Positions 51,881 through 60,655 of a DNA stretch of 64,000 nucleotides are shown here, piece by piece; positions within the stretch are counted from its first letter, which is position 1; each line of letters starts with the position of its first letter. The DNA is from Pseudomonas sp. ERMR1:02 (lineage in GTDB: Bacteria; Pseudomonadota; Gammaproteobacteria; Pseudomonadales; Pseudomonadaceae), in the NCBI RefSeq assembly GCF_002277815.1, contig NZ_NKJI01000017.1, positions 1 through 64,000 of the forward strand, read 5' to 3'. A program made the position numbers and the translations under genes. The notes under the pieces were generated by a model that saw only the letters and a program-made list of their open reading frames with translations, made no database searches and had not been told where the DNA came from.

Positions 51881-52750
51881 ATGTCCAGGCTGTCTCATCA
51901 AGATTTACGCCGCAATTTTCGCCAACTGCTCGCTTCCAACACCTGCTATCACACGGCATCGGTTTTCGATCCGATGTCGGCGCGCATCGCCGCCGACCTG
52001 GGGTTCGAGGTGGGCATCCTGGGTGGTTCGGTTGCATCGTTGCAGGTGCTGGGCGCGCCTGACTTTGCCTTGATCAGCCTCAGCGAATTCGCCGAGCAGG
52101 CCACCCGCATCGGCCGTGTCGCCCAATTGCCAGTGATTGCCGACGCCGACCATGGTTACGGCAACGCGCTCAACGTCATGCGCACCATCGTTGAGCTCGA
52201 ACGCGCCGGCGTGGCGGCCCTGACCATCGAAGATACCTTGCTGCCGGCGCAATTCGGTCGCAAATCCACCGACCTGACCACGGTCGCCGAAGGTGTCGGC
52301 AAGATTCGCGCGGCACTTGAGGCCCGGTGCGATTCGGAAATGGCCATCATCGCCCGCACCCACGCGGGGATTCTGCCGGTCCAGGAAATCATCAGCCGCA
52401 CCCGGCAATACCAGGCCGCTGGCGCGGACGGGATCTGCATGGTGGGGATACGGGACTTCGATCACCTGGAGCAGATCGCCGAGCACTTGAGCGTGCCGCT
52501 GATGCTGGTGACCTACGGCAACCCGGCGCTGCGCGACGACAAACGCCTGGCCGAACTGGGCGTGCGCGTCACCATCGACGGCCACGGCGCTTACTTCGCG
52601 GCGATCAAGGCGACGTACGACAGCCTGCGCGAACAGCGCCAGATTTTTACCCAGGCCTCGGATTTGAACGCTACCGAACTGACGCATACCTATACCCAGC
52701 CGGAGGAATACATCCGTTGGGCGAAGGAGTTTATGAGCGTTAAGGAGTGA
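51881..52750 (+). CDS. Oxaloacetate decarboxylase, PEP mutase/isocitrate lyase family
   Basis: 289 residues. TIM barrel of the isocitrate lyase superfamily, very like P. aeruginosa PA4872 (287 residues), a Mg-dependent oxaloacetate decarboxylase: SVFDPMSARIAADLGFEVGI, LPVIADADHGYGNALNVMRT (metal-site Asp), ALTIEDTLLP. It lacks the lyase catalytic Cys, consistent with decarboxylase. Independent gene followed by a perfect palindrome. Confidence 0.9.
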   Translation: MSRLSHQDLRRNFRQLLASNTCYHTASVFDPMSARIAADLGFEVGILGGSVASLQVLGAPDFALISLSEFAEQATRIGRVAQLPVIADADHGYGNALNVMRTIVELERAGVAALTIEDTLLPAQFGRKSTDLTTVAEGVGKIRAALEARCDSEMAIIARTHAGILPVQEIISRTRQYQAAGADGICMVGIRDFDHLEQIAEHLSVPLMLVTYGNPALRDDKRLAELGVRVTIDGHGAYFAAIKATYDSLREQRQIFTQASDLNATELTHTYTQPEEYIRWAKEFMSVKE

Positions 52751-52780
52751 TGGGCAGCAGGTATATCTTCGTCGCCTGAT

Positions 52781-52860
52781 CTGACGCCATCGCGGGTAAA
52801 CCCGCTCCCACAGCAATTGCACAAAACCTGTGGGAGCGGGTTTACCCGCGATGGCGTCAG
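52781..52860. repeat. Perfect REP-type palindrome, 33-bp arms
   Basis: Arm 52781-52813 (ctgacgccatcgcgggtaaa...) is an exact inverse copy of arm 52828-52860, with a 14-base loop. It separates convergent genes and would form a very stable hairpin. Confidence 0.9.
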
Positions 52861-52871
52861 TCATTACACCG

Positions 52872-53174
52872 CTAAACCGTAGCCTTGTAGCCCTCCTCCC
52901 GCTGCAACGCCCTTGCCTGGATCACATCCAGCACAGCGCACCCTTCGCGCATGAGCAGATGCACGGCGCGAGTCACCCGCGTCAGATCGCAATCGGAAAT
53001 GTCTTTGAGATTGAGGCTGGACAAAGTGTCCGCCAGATCGCGAACCACCGTGAAACGGTGCATGGCGCACGCGGCCATGTCGCTGAGTTCTTTGTGGGTG
53101 TTGATGAAGAGCACCGGGTTGGTGGCGTCGTAGGTGTCGATGGGGAGGTAACGGGGCATGACTTGGTCGAACAT
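52872..53174 (-). CDS. Conserved hypothetical protein
   Basis: 100 residues from MFDQVMPRYLPIDTYDATNP. Helical after a short N-terminal stretch; cysteines in MAACAMHRF, DISDCDLTRV and REGCAVLDV. No signal peptide or membrane helix. The longer upstream frame is less likely because the Met at 53174 is preceded by a plausible GGAGTTTC site. Function unknown. Confidence 0.7.
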   Translation of the reverse strand: MFDQVMPRYLPIDTYDATNPVLFINTHKELSDMAACAMHRFTVVRDLADTLSSLNLKDISDCDLTRVTRAVHLLMREGCAVLDVIQARALQREEGYKATV

Positions 53175-53979
53175 ACGTGAAACTCCAGGTTGCGCTACCA
53201 CCTTTCGCGGCCAAGCAAAGATAAGGTGGCAGCCGTGTGCGGGTTGGCCGACCGGTACCTGAAAAACCGGCACACCCGAAGATGTCCCGCGCACAGCCGC
53301 CATAAAACCTGCAGCACTGTGAAGTTTCAGATACCGACCGGCCAAGGTCGATCGCGGAGTTTTCCGCGAGCACGAACTATAGGAGTCGATACCGAAACGT
53401 GGCAACAGGGTACGTTGTAGGAAACGTCTTGAAAAGTTGTGCGCCGCATATTGATCGCTCCCACGCTCTGCGTGGGAATGCAGCCCGGGACGCTCCGCGT
53501 CCCTTACGGAGCCGAACGCGGAGCGTCCGTTGAGGCATTCCCACGCAGAGCGTGGGAACGATCATGGGGTGAGTATTGAGGGCTTTTGCTCTGGCTTTTG
53601 CTCTGGCTTTTGCTCTGGCTTTTGATCCACCCGCCCCATCGGGAGGCTGAGTGGAGGTGTTCATCCGGGGATTGGCGCGCAGCGCCGTTCGACGCAGTCG
53701 AACACATTGCATGTAGGTGCAGCGAAGCCAACCGGAGGGCAATGCCCCCGGATGGATACCGGAGCGAAGGAACGCCGAGCCCCAGCGAGGGGCCGGACGC
53801 TCGGGGCGAGCCTTTTTTGCTTACTTTTTTTGGCGTTTGAAAAAAAGTGAGTCGCCGTCAGGCGAAACCATAAGCGGCCGTTACCGCAGCAATGGATATG
53901 TACTCAGTCAACAACAATAGGTCGGCTGCCAGGTCGTCTTCGCGGGCAAGCCTCGCTCCTACAGGGGTTGTGGTGGAGA
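53175..53979. repeat. Repeat-rich intergenic region
   Basis: 800 bases without a gene. In order: the promoter of the 52872 gene; a GCGTGGGAA palindrome 53453-53566; a 12-bp tandem repeat (gcttttgctctg, about 4 copies) 53582-53622; a long conserved intergenic repeat 53625-53905 (gcgaaaccataagcggccgt and caatggatatg ends, shared with 10635-11105 and 12483-12510); and a single REP arm gcgggcaagcctcgctccta near 53941. Confidence 0.75.
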
Positions 53980-55053
53980 TCAGACCGAGTCGAGCAGTTC
54001 GTGATGCGGCCGACCATCACCACAGCAAATCACGCGATTACGCCCGGTCGTCTTGGCTTCGTACAACGCCTGATCAGCATCGTTGAGCCACAGAGTGGCA
54101 TCGGTGTGGGCCGGGTCGAAGTCCGCCAGACCGATACTCAGGCTGACTTTCAGCGCCGGGTTTTGCTCATAGCCCAGGGTGGCGAAGCGGTCACGCAGGG
54201 CATCCATGGCAGCGGCGGCGCTGTTCAGGGGCAGGTCCGGAAGGATCACGCAGAACTCGTCGCCGCCGTAACGCCCGGCGACATCGGTGGCGCGCAGGTT
54301 CTGTTTGAGCATTTTGCTCAGATGCCGCAACACGATGTCACCGGCGACATGGCCGTAGGTGTCGTTGATGCTTTTGAAATGGTCGATGTCGATCAGGGCG
54401 ATCACCGCGCCCTGATGCTGGCGTTGACAGCGCTGAAATTCGACTTCCAGTTGGTCCTTCCAGGCGCCGTGATTGAGCAGGCCGGTGAGGCTGTCGGTGC
54501 GGCTCAGGGCAAGCAGTTCACGCTTTTGCCGACCGAGGGTATGGGCCTGGCGAAAGCAGATCAAACCCAGCACCAGCGGATAAAAACACATCAGCGGCAA
54601 GCAAGCGTAGAGCTGGAATTGACTGGTTTCAGGGATGAAGAGCGGGAGGAAGATCAGCCCTCCGACGCCAATGCCGAGTATCTGCGCGACGGTGCCCACC
54701 AACAAAAAACGCAAGCCGCCGATAGCCACGTTGTTCATTGCCATCATGGAAATCGTGGTAGCGCTGGGCAGCGGATTGAAGTGCATGGCGGCGACCCAGA
54801 AACCGCCCATAAAGGCGTCTACCAACAAATTACGGTGTTCGGCGTGATAGGGCGTCGTGGATCGTCGCGCCCATTGATAGGCCAGGTGCGGCCAGAGCAA
54901 GCCATTGAACAACATCAGGGCCCAGACCCACGGCGCCGGGTTCAATGGGTACATTGTCACGCTCACGCATAGCAAACCCAATACCAGTCCGATGGCGCGC
55001 GATGTGTAGAGCCTCCTGGCCAGTGAAAGTCCGTTTCCTCCCATCTTTTCCAT
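53980..55053 (-). CDS. MASE2-GGDEF diguanylate cyclase (AdrA/DgcC-like)
   Basis: 357 residues. N-terminal MASE2 membrane domain (LYTSRAIGLVLGLLCVSVTM to about residue 195, six helices) and C-terminal GGDEF domain with the exact active site RYGGDEF near residue 263 and I-site RATD five residues before it. Makes c-di-GMP with product inhibition and is normally linked to biofilm or exopolysaccharide control. Start ATG at 55053 or 55044. Confidence 0.93.
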   Translation of the reverse strand: MEKMGGNGLSLARRLYTSRAIGLVLGLLCVSVTMYPLNPAPWVWALMLFNGLLWPHLAYQWARRSTTPYHAEHRNLLVDAFMGGFWVAAMHFNPLPSATTISMMAMNNVAIGGLRFLLVGTVAQILGIGVGGLIFLPLFIPETSQFQLYACLPLMCFYPLVLGLICFRQAHTLGRQKRELLALSRTDSLTGLLNHGAWKDQLEVEFQRCQRQHQGAVIALIDIDHFKSINDTYGHVAGDIVLRHLSKMLKQNLRATDVAGRYGGDEFCVILPDLPLNSAAAAMDALRDRFATLGYEQNPALKVSLSIGLADFDPAHTDATLWLNDADQALYEAKTTGRNRVICCGDGRPHHELLDSV

Positions 55054-55356
55054 TGGGACCTCTGCACCACAGAACGGAACCTGATCACACCGGGATTACA
55101 GGTGTGCCAGAAGTCTATCAGGGCGACGTTAAATAGCCATCACCGACGGGCGGGCTGAATACCCCGCCATCCGGCAATCTGGCTATCTGTAGGAGCGAGG
55201 CTTGCCCGCGAAGAACAATAACGCGGTACATCAGGTAAACCGCGTAATCGTTCTTCGCGGGCAAGCCTCGCTCCTACAGAGGCAGAAGCAAAAACCCCCA
55301 CAGAAACGGCTATACATGAAGATAGGGTTGGACCCATAGCGACAAACAGGAGAACC
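55054..55356. repeat. Intergenic region with REP doublet (55187-55279)
   Basis: Arms gtaggagcgaggcttgcccg and cgggcaagcctcgctcctac; the divergent promoters of the cyclase and BVMO genes must lie on the two sides. No gene. Confidence 0.85.
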
Positions 55357-56808
55357 ATGCAGACCTTTGAAGTGTTGATCATCGGCAGCGGCTTCGGCGG
55401 CCAGTGTGCAGCGGTCAATTTGCTCAAGGCCGGTATCACTGACTTTCGTCTGCTGGAACGGCGGGACTTCTTCGGTGGCACCTGGTGCCAGAACACCTAT
55501 CCCGGTGCGGCCGTCGACGTGCCCTCGCCGCTCTACTCACTGTCCTTCGCACCTTACCGCTGGACGCAGATGTTCGCCGAACAGGCCGAACTGCACCGCT
55601 ACACCCGCTACGTGGTGGAGCGTTTCGGCCTGCGCGACCGGGTGGAGCTGCAAGCCAATGTCGAGCGAGTGGAATGGGACGAAACCGGCAAACGCTGGGC
55701 GGTGCACACCGCCAAAGGCACGTTTCATGCGCAGTTCCTGATCAATGCCACCGGCCCCCTAAGTCAACCGGTGGTGCCGCACTTCGCCGGCCAGGAACGC
55801 TTTCAGGGCAAGACCTTTCACACCAATAACTGGGACCATTCCTACGATTATCGGCAAAAACGCGTGGCCATCGTCGGTAGCGGCGCCAGCGCGGCCCAGG
55901 TGATTCCGGCGATCGCCCCGGATGTCGAGCACCTGCATGTGTTCCAACGCACGCCGCATTGGGTATTGCCCCGGCCAGACCGTACGTTCGGACGTTTCCA
56001 GCGCTGGCTGCTGGGGCTCAAGCCGGCCTACAAGCTGCTGCGCTGGATGATCTACTGGCAATTTGAAACCCGGGTGATTGCTTTCAAATACTCGAAACCG
56101 GCGATACGCATGGTCCAGCGTCAGGCCCTGCGCTTGATCAAACACCAGGTGCCTGACGCCGAGCTGCGGCGAAAACTGACACCGGACTACACCATCGGCT
56201 GTAAACGGGTGATTCTGTCCAGCACGCTGTACCCGGCGCTGGTCCGCAGCAACGTGACATTGCATAGCCGTGAACAAGGGATCGCCGAGATCGACGAAAC
56301 CGGCATCGTCATGCAGGACGGCCAGCACATAGACCTGGATCTGATCGTCTGGTCCACCGGTTATGACGCCACCGACGGGGTGATTTCCTACCCGGTCACC
56401 GGCAAAGACGGCATCCGTCTGAAGGACGTCTGGGCTCAGTACCCGCGGGCCTACCTCGGCACTGCCCTGCCGGACTTTCCCAACCTGTTCATCGTCACCG
56501 GCCCGAACACCGGCATTGGCCACACGTCGGCGCTGTTCATCATCGAATCGCAGATGAACTACATCCTCGACTGCATTCGCACGCTAAAAGCACAAGGTTT
56601 ACGCAGTATCGAAGTACGCCCCGAGGCAGAACGTACCTACACTGAAATGATCCATAGAGAAATGGAACGCACAGTGTGGAAGTCCGGAGGCTGCCACAGT
56701 TGGTATCAAAGCAAGAGCGGTCATGTGATTGCCATGTTTCCGGGATTCAGTTTCAGCTTTCACCGCTTGACCCGAGCCCTGAAACCCGCCGATCACATTT
56801 TGTCCTGA
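55357..56808 (+). CDS. Flavin-containing Baeyer-Villiger monooxygenase
   Basis: 483 residues. FAD Rossmann motif IIGSGFGGQCAA, BVMO fingerprint FQGKTFHTNNWD at about 148-159 (F-x-G-x-x-x-H-x-x-x-W-D), NADPH Rossmann VAIVGSGASAAQ, and conserved GTGxNTGIGH-type C-terminal region. Type I FAD/NADPH enzyme that turns ketones into esters or lactones. The next gene, 22 bases on, is a hydrolase: an obvious two-step ketone cleavage pair. Confidence 0.92.
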   Translation: MQTFEVLIIGSGFGGQCAAVNLLKAGITDFRLLERRDFFGGTWCQNTYPGAAVDVPSPLYSLSFAPYRWTQMFAEQAELHRYTRYVVERFGLRDRVELQANVERVEWDETGKRWAVHTAKGTFHAQFLINATGPLSQPVVPHFAGQERFQGKTFHTNNWDHSYDYRQKRVAIVGSGASAAQVIPAIAPDVEHLHVFQRTPHWVLPRPDRTFGRFQRWLLGLKPAYKLLRWMIYWQFETRVIAFKYSKPAIRMVQRQALRLIKHQVPDAELRRKLTPDYTIGCKRVILSSTLYPALVRSNVTLHSREQGIAEIDETGIVMQDGQHIDLDLIVWSTGYDATDGVISYPVTGKDGIRLKDVWAQYPRAYLGTALPDFPNLFIVTGPNTGIGHTSALFIIESQMNYILDCIRTLKAQGLRSIEVRPEAERTYTEMIHREMERTVWKSGGCHSWYQSKSGHVIAMFPGFSFSFHRLTRALKPADHILS

Positions 56809-56830
56809 TCCGTCAGAAGGAAGACGCCTG

Positions 56831-57787
56831 ATGCTTTTACTGGTTGTCGCTATCGCGGTTTTCGCGGCCTGGAGCTGGTTGAGCTACCCGGCCATCGGGT
56901 ACTGGCTGTATGACTTGAGCGTCGCCGCCGAGGCCAGGTTGTACAAGCTGCACAAGATCGTGGTGCCCATCAGCGAAATGACCGTCTCGACCTGGCAAGG
57001 CGGGCCGTATGAGGCATCGAGCAATGTGCTGATGCTTCACGGCTACAGCGCGGATAAAAATATCTGGCTGCGCTTTGCCCGGCATTTTGTCGGAAATTAC
57101 CGGGTGATCATCCCCGACATCGCCGGCCATGGCGAAACCGGCTTCAAGGCCGGTGGCGGCTACGACATCCCGCTGCAGGCCAAGCGCATGATTCAGTTGC
57201 TGGATGTTTGCGGGGTCGAGAAGGTCCATGTGATCGGCAACTCGATGGGGGGGTGGATCGCGGCCTGGCTGGCGGCCAATTACCCGGACCGCATTGTCTC
57301 GGTCGCCCTGTTTGACCCGGCGGGCGTCGCGTCGCCCGAGCCCAGCGACCTGGAGCGCCATTTGGCCAAGGGCCACAACCCGTTCCTGATCAACTCGCGG
57401 GAAGAATTCAAATATTTTTATGCCATGACCATGGCCGAACCACCGTGGCTGCCGCGAGTGGTGCTGGACGCCATCGCCCATCGCTATGAACAGGCACGCG
57501 ACGAACTGGAAGAAATCTTCCGCGATTTTCGCGCCAGCCCGCCGATGGAGCCGAAACTGCCGGCAATCAAGGCTCCCGCGCTGTTGTTGTGGGGGCGCAA
57601 GGATCGTTTGATCGATGTCAGCAGCGTTGCCATCTGGAGCAAAGGCATTGCCGACCTGCGGGTGGAAGTATGGGAAGGTATCGGCCACATGCCGATGATC
57701 GAAGCGCCAGCCGGTTCGGCACGCCTGTATCGGGAGTTTTTGGCATCGCTGCGCTCGGAAAGCCCTCAGGATCAACGACTGCACTAA
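56831..57787 (+). CDS. Membrane-anchored alpha/beta hydrolase
   Basis: 318 residues. N-terminal anchor MLLLVVAIAVFAAWSWLSYP, then alpha/beta core: HGYSADKNIW oxyanion, Ser in VIGNSMGGWIAAWLAAN at about 135, Asp in WGRKDRLID and His in EGIGHMPMIE. Probably opens the ester made by the upstream BVMO (inference from operon). RBS GGAAGACGCC precedes the ATG. Confidence 0.9.
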   Translation: MLLLVVAIAVFAAWSWLSYPAIGYWLYDLSVAAEARLYKLHKIVVPISEMTVSTWQGGPYEASSNVLMLHGYSADKNIWLRFARHFVGNYRVIIPDIAGHGETGFKAGGGYDIPLQAKRMIQLLDVCGVEKVHVIGNSMGGWIAAWLAANYPDRIVSVALFDPAGVASPEPSDLERHLAKGHNPFLINSREEFKYFYAMTMAEPPWLPRVVLDAIAHRYEQARDELEEIFRDFRASPPMEPKLPAIKAPALLLWGRKDRLIDVSSVAIWSKGIADLRVEVWEGIGHMPMIEAPAGSARLYREFLASLRSESPQDQRLH

Positions 57788-58163
57788 AAAACCGTAGGCC
57801 TGTAGGAGCTTGTAGGAGCTTGTAGGAGCTTGTAGGAGCTGTCGAGTGCAACGAGGCTGCGATCGGCTGCAAAGCAGTCGCAAAATCAGGCAGCGCAGTG
57901 TGTCAGGAAAAATAGGCATGCAGGGTTTACGACTGCTTCGCAGCCGATCGCAGCCTCGTTGCACTCGACAGCTCCTACCAGCGATCGCAGCCTCGTTGCA
58001 CTCGACAGCTCCTACCAGCGATCGCAGCCTCGCAGGCTCGACAGCTCCTACAAGATGCAGTCCTTTGCAGAATGAAGTTCGTCAGAAACTTCGTTTGTCG
58101 ACGCCACTGAAGGCTGCGATCTTTTCTCCCATCCTTCACGTCATCGCGCCAGGAATCCTGTCC
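57788..58163. repeat. Tandem REP-like array upstream of hglS
   Basis: Four exact 10-bp copies of tgtaggagct (57801-57840), then an inverted element gtcgagtgcaacgaggctgc (57841) facing gcagcctcgttgcactcgac, the latter present in tandem with ctcctaccagcgatc (57945-58045; 37-bp period, about 2.5 copies). No gene; hglS promoter must be near 58060-58150. Confidence 0.85.
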
Positions 58164-59543
58164 ATGAATCACCCGAGCTTCGTCAGCCCCGACCTGATCC
58201 GCCAACGCTTCTCCAAAGCGATGTCCGACATGTACCGCGAAGAAGTGCCGCTGTACGGCGCGTTGATGGAGCTGGTGGAACAGACCAACCGCCAGGTGCT
58301 CGACAGCGATCCGCAAGTGGCCCGACAGTTGACCAGCACCGGTGAAATCGGGCGCCTGGACCTGGAGCGCCATGGCGCGATCCGCGTCGGCACGGCCGCT
58401 GAACTGGCGACCCTCGCCCGCCTGTTCGCGGTGATGGGCATGCAACCCGTGGGTTATTACGACCTGACCCCGGCCGGAGTGCCGGTGCATTCCACGGCGT
58501 TTCGCGCGGTGCATGAAGCCTCATTGCAGATCAGTCCGTTCCGCGTGTTCACCTCGCTGTTGCGTCTGGAATTGATCGAAGATCTGGAACTGCGCGCGTT
58601 TGCCCAGTCGGTGCTGGACAAACGATCGATCTTTACCCCTGCCGCGCTGACCCTCATCGATCGCGCCGAAACCCAGGGCGGCCTCACCGAACAAGCGGCT
58701 GAAGAATTCGTTGAACAAGCGCTGGAAACCTTCCGCTGGCACCACAGCGCCACCGTCACAGCCGAGCAATACCAGAAACTCAGCGCTCAGCACCGCCTGA
58801 TTGCCGATGTGGTGGCGTTCAAAGGCCCGCACATCAATCACCTGACGCCGCGCACCCTGGACATCGACATCGTCCAGACGCAAATGCCGGTTCATGGCAT
58901 CACCCCCAAAGCGGTGATCGAAGGCCCGCCCCGCCGTCAGTGCCCGATTCTGCTGCGCCAGACCAGTTTCAAGGCGCTTGACGAACCGGTCGCGTTTACC
59001 GATCAGAGTGAAAGCCATGGCAGCCACAGCGCCCGCTTCGGCGAGATCGAACAACGCGGCGCCGCCCTCACACCCAAAGGCCGGGCGTTGTACGATCGCT
59101 TGCTAAATGCCGCCCGGGACGAACTCAAGGACTTCCCCAACGAAGCCAACGCCGCCCGCTACAACGCATTGATGACGCAACATTTCAGCGAATTCCCGGA
59201 CACGTACGAAGGCATGCGCCAACAGGAACTGGCGTACTTTCGCTATTTTGTGACGGAAAAGGGCCTGGCGGCAGCCGAGCTGAAAACCTCGCCCCTGGAA
59301 GACCTGGTCAGCGGCGGCTATCTGCGGTTTGAACCATTGGTGTACGAAGATTTCCTGCCAGTCAGCGCGGCGGGGATTTTTCAGTCAAACCTGGGGGACG
59401 CTGCGCAAACTCACTATGGTGTGCATTCCAACCAGCAAGCGTTTGAAAAGGCGCTGGGGCGTTCGACGATTGATGAGTTGGGACTGTATGCAGAGACGCA
59501 GCGGCGTTCGATCGAGCAGTGTTTTGCCTCGTTCGCTAGCTAG
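58164..59543 (+). CDS. hglS: 2-oxoadipate dioxygenase/decarboxylase (HglS, DUF1338)
   Basis: 459 residues, matching P. putida HglS (464). It converts 2-oxoadipate to D-2-hydroxyglutarate in D-lysine catabolism, using Fe(II). The three metal ligands of HglS have counterparts: His near 70 (LERHGAIRVG), His near 226 (INHLTPR) and Glu near 294 (GEIEQRG). ATG 58164 has AGGAATCCTG upstream. Tandem repeats precede it. Confidence 0.93.
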   Translation: MNHPSFVSPDLIRQRFSKAMSDMYREEVPLYGALMELVEQTNRQVLDSDPQVARQLTSTGEIGRLDLERHGAIRVGTAAELATLARLFAVMGMQPVGYYDLTPAGVPVHSTAFRAVHEASLQISPFRVFTSLLRLELIEDLELRAFAQSVLDKRSIFTPAALTLIDRAETQGGLTEQAAEEFVEQALETFRWHHSATVTAEQYQKLSAQHRLIADVVAFKGPHINHLTPRTLDIDIVQTQMPVHGITPKAVIEGPPRRQCPILLRQTSFKALDEPVAFTDQSESHGSHSARFGEIEQRGAALTPKGRALYDRLLNAARDELKDFPNEANAARYNALMTQHFSEFPDTYEGMRQQELAYFRYFVTEKGLAAAELKTSPLEDLVSGGYLRFEPLVYEDFLPVSAAGIFQSNLGDAAQTHYGVHSNQQAFEKALGRSTIDELGLYAETQRRSIEQCFASFAS

Positions 59544-59550
59544 CACTGAA

Positions 59551-59642
59551 CTGTAGGAGCCGGCTTGCTGGCGAAGGCGATGCATCAATCTACATTGATG
59601 GCGTCTGGTGCACCGCTATCGCCAGCAAGCCGGCTCCTACAG
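59551..59642. repeat. REP doublet, GCCGGC subtype
   Basis: Arms gtaggagccggcttgctggc and gccagcaagccggctcctac between convergent hglS and DJ-1 genes. Confidence 0.88.
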
Positions 59643-59645
59643 GAG

Positions 59646-60329
59646 TTATGTTTTCTTCAGTTTTGCCAACAGCGCTTCGGCCGTCGCCTGCGACGACGCC
59701 GGATTCTGCCCGGTCAGCAACAGACCATCGGTGAGCACATAACTCGCCCAATCAGGCCCCTTGGAAAAAATCCCGCCCTTGGCCTTGAGTTCGTCCTCTA
59801 CCAGAAATGGCACGACATTGGTCAGTTGCACCGCCTCTTCTTCGGTATTGGTGAACCCCGTCACCTTCTTGCCCTTGACCAATGGCTGACCGTCCGCGTC
59901 TTTGGCATGGCGCAATACCCCCGGTGCATGGCAAACGGTCGCGACCGGTTTGTCGGCGTTGTAGAACGCTTCGATCAGGCCAATCGACTGCTTGTCTTCA
60001 GCCAGGTCCCAGAGCGGGCCATGTCCGCCGGGATAGAAGATCGCATCGTAATCATCGGCCTTCATCGAGCCTAGCAGGACGGTCGACGCCAATGCGGACT
60101 GGGCGGCAGGGTCCTTGCGAAAACGCTCGGTGGCCTCGGTTTGCGCGCCGGGCTCGTCGCTTTTCGGGTCCAGCGGTGGCTGGCCACCCTTGGGCGAGGC
60201 CAGGGTCAACTGCGCGCCTGCATCCTTGAAGGCGTAATACGGTGCCGCGAATTCTTCCAGCCAGAAGCCGGTTTTCTTGCCAGTGTCACCCAATTGATCG
60301 TGGGACGTTAAAACCATCAGGATTTTCAT
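59646..60329 (-). CDS. DJ-1/PfpI-family type 1 amidotransferase-like (Hsp31/GlxIII group)
   Basis: 227 residues. Cys in the nucleophile elbow VATVCHAPGVLRHA, Glu upstream in GFWLEEFAAPYYAF and GDTGKKTG, as in Hsp31/glyoxalase III-like proteins. Likely a methylglyoxal hydratase or deglycase relative. Stands alone, between hglS REP and a gene-poor gap. Confidence 0.9.
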   Translation of the reverse strand: MKILMVLTSHDQLGDTGKKTGFWLEEFAAPYYAFKDAGAQLTLASPKGGQPPLDPKSDEPGAQTEATERFRKDPAAQSALASTVLLGSMKADDYDAIFYPGGHGPLWDLAEDKQSIGLIEAFYNADKPVATVCHAPGVLRHAKDADGQPLVKGKKVTGFTNTEEEAVQLTNVVPFLVEDELKAKGGIFSKGPDWASYVLTDGLLLTGQNPASSQATAEALLAKLKKT

Positions 60330-60655
60330 GTCTTCACTCCATCTCGGGACTGTGGGGGTGGCTTATAGCCGTGATGCGCTAGTAGCTGCGCGATGATTCT
60401 GGTGTAAGACCTTGGTGCGGGGCTGATCGTTCGGCCTGAAAGGCGTTTCGACACGGTGCGCCAAAAGCTGCCGTGTGTCGTGCAGCTTTCCACGCTGGCA
60501 ATGAGGATTTTTGGGGGAACCCTTCTCGAAATTTATTCAACTAACTGATTTATATGGCTTTATTGTTTATGGCACAGACCTTGTTAGCCGTCAGGCCCCC
60601 ATCAGGCGATAGCGCCTTTCGGGTGCCTTCATTTATTTTAACAAGGACCGCATTC
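60330..60655. other. Intergenic region upstream of hcp
   Basis: No gene. AT-rich 60530-60580 and 60620-60645 with a small imperfect hairpin (GCGATAGCGCC / gGGTGCC) in the presumptive leader. AAGGACCG serves as hcp ribosome site. Confidence 0.5.

Noticed and set aside
53582..53905. CRISPR-like array
   Set aside because: The units are short tandem repeats without spacers, and the rest is a long conserved intergenic repeat.
57846..58163. N-terminal extension of HglS
   Set aside because: It is translation of the tandem repeat array; the ATG at 58164 has a ribosome site and matches the known protein.
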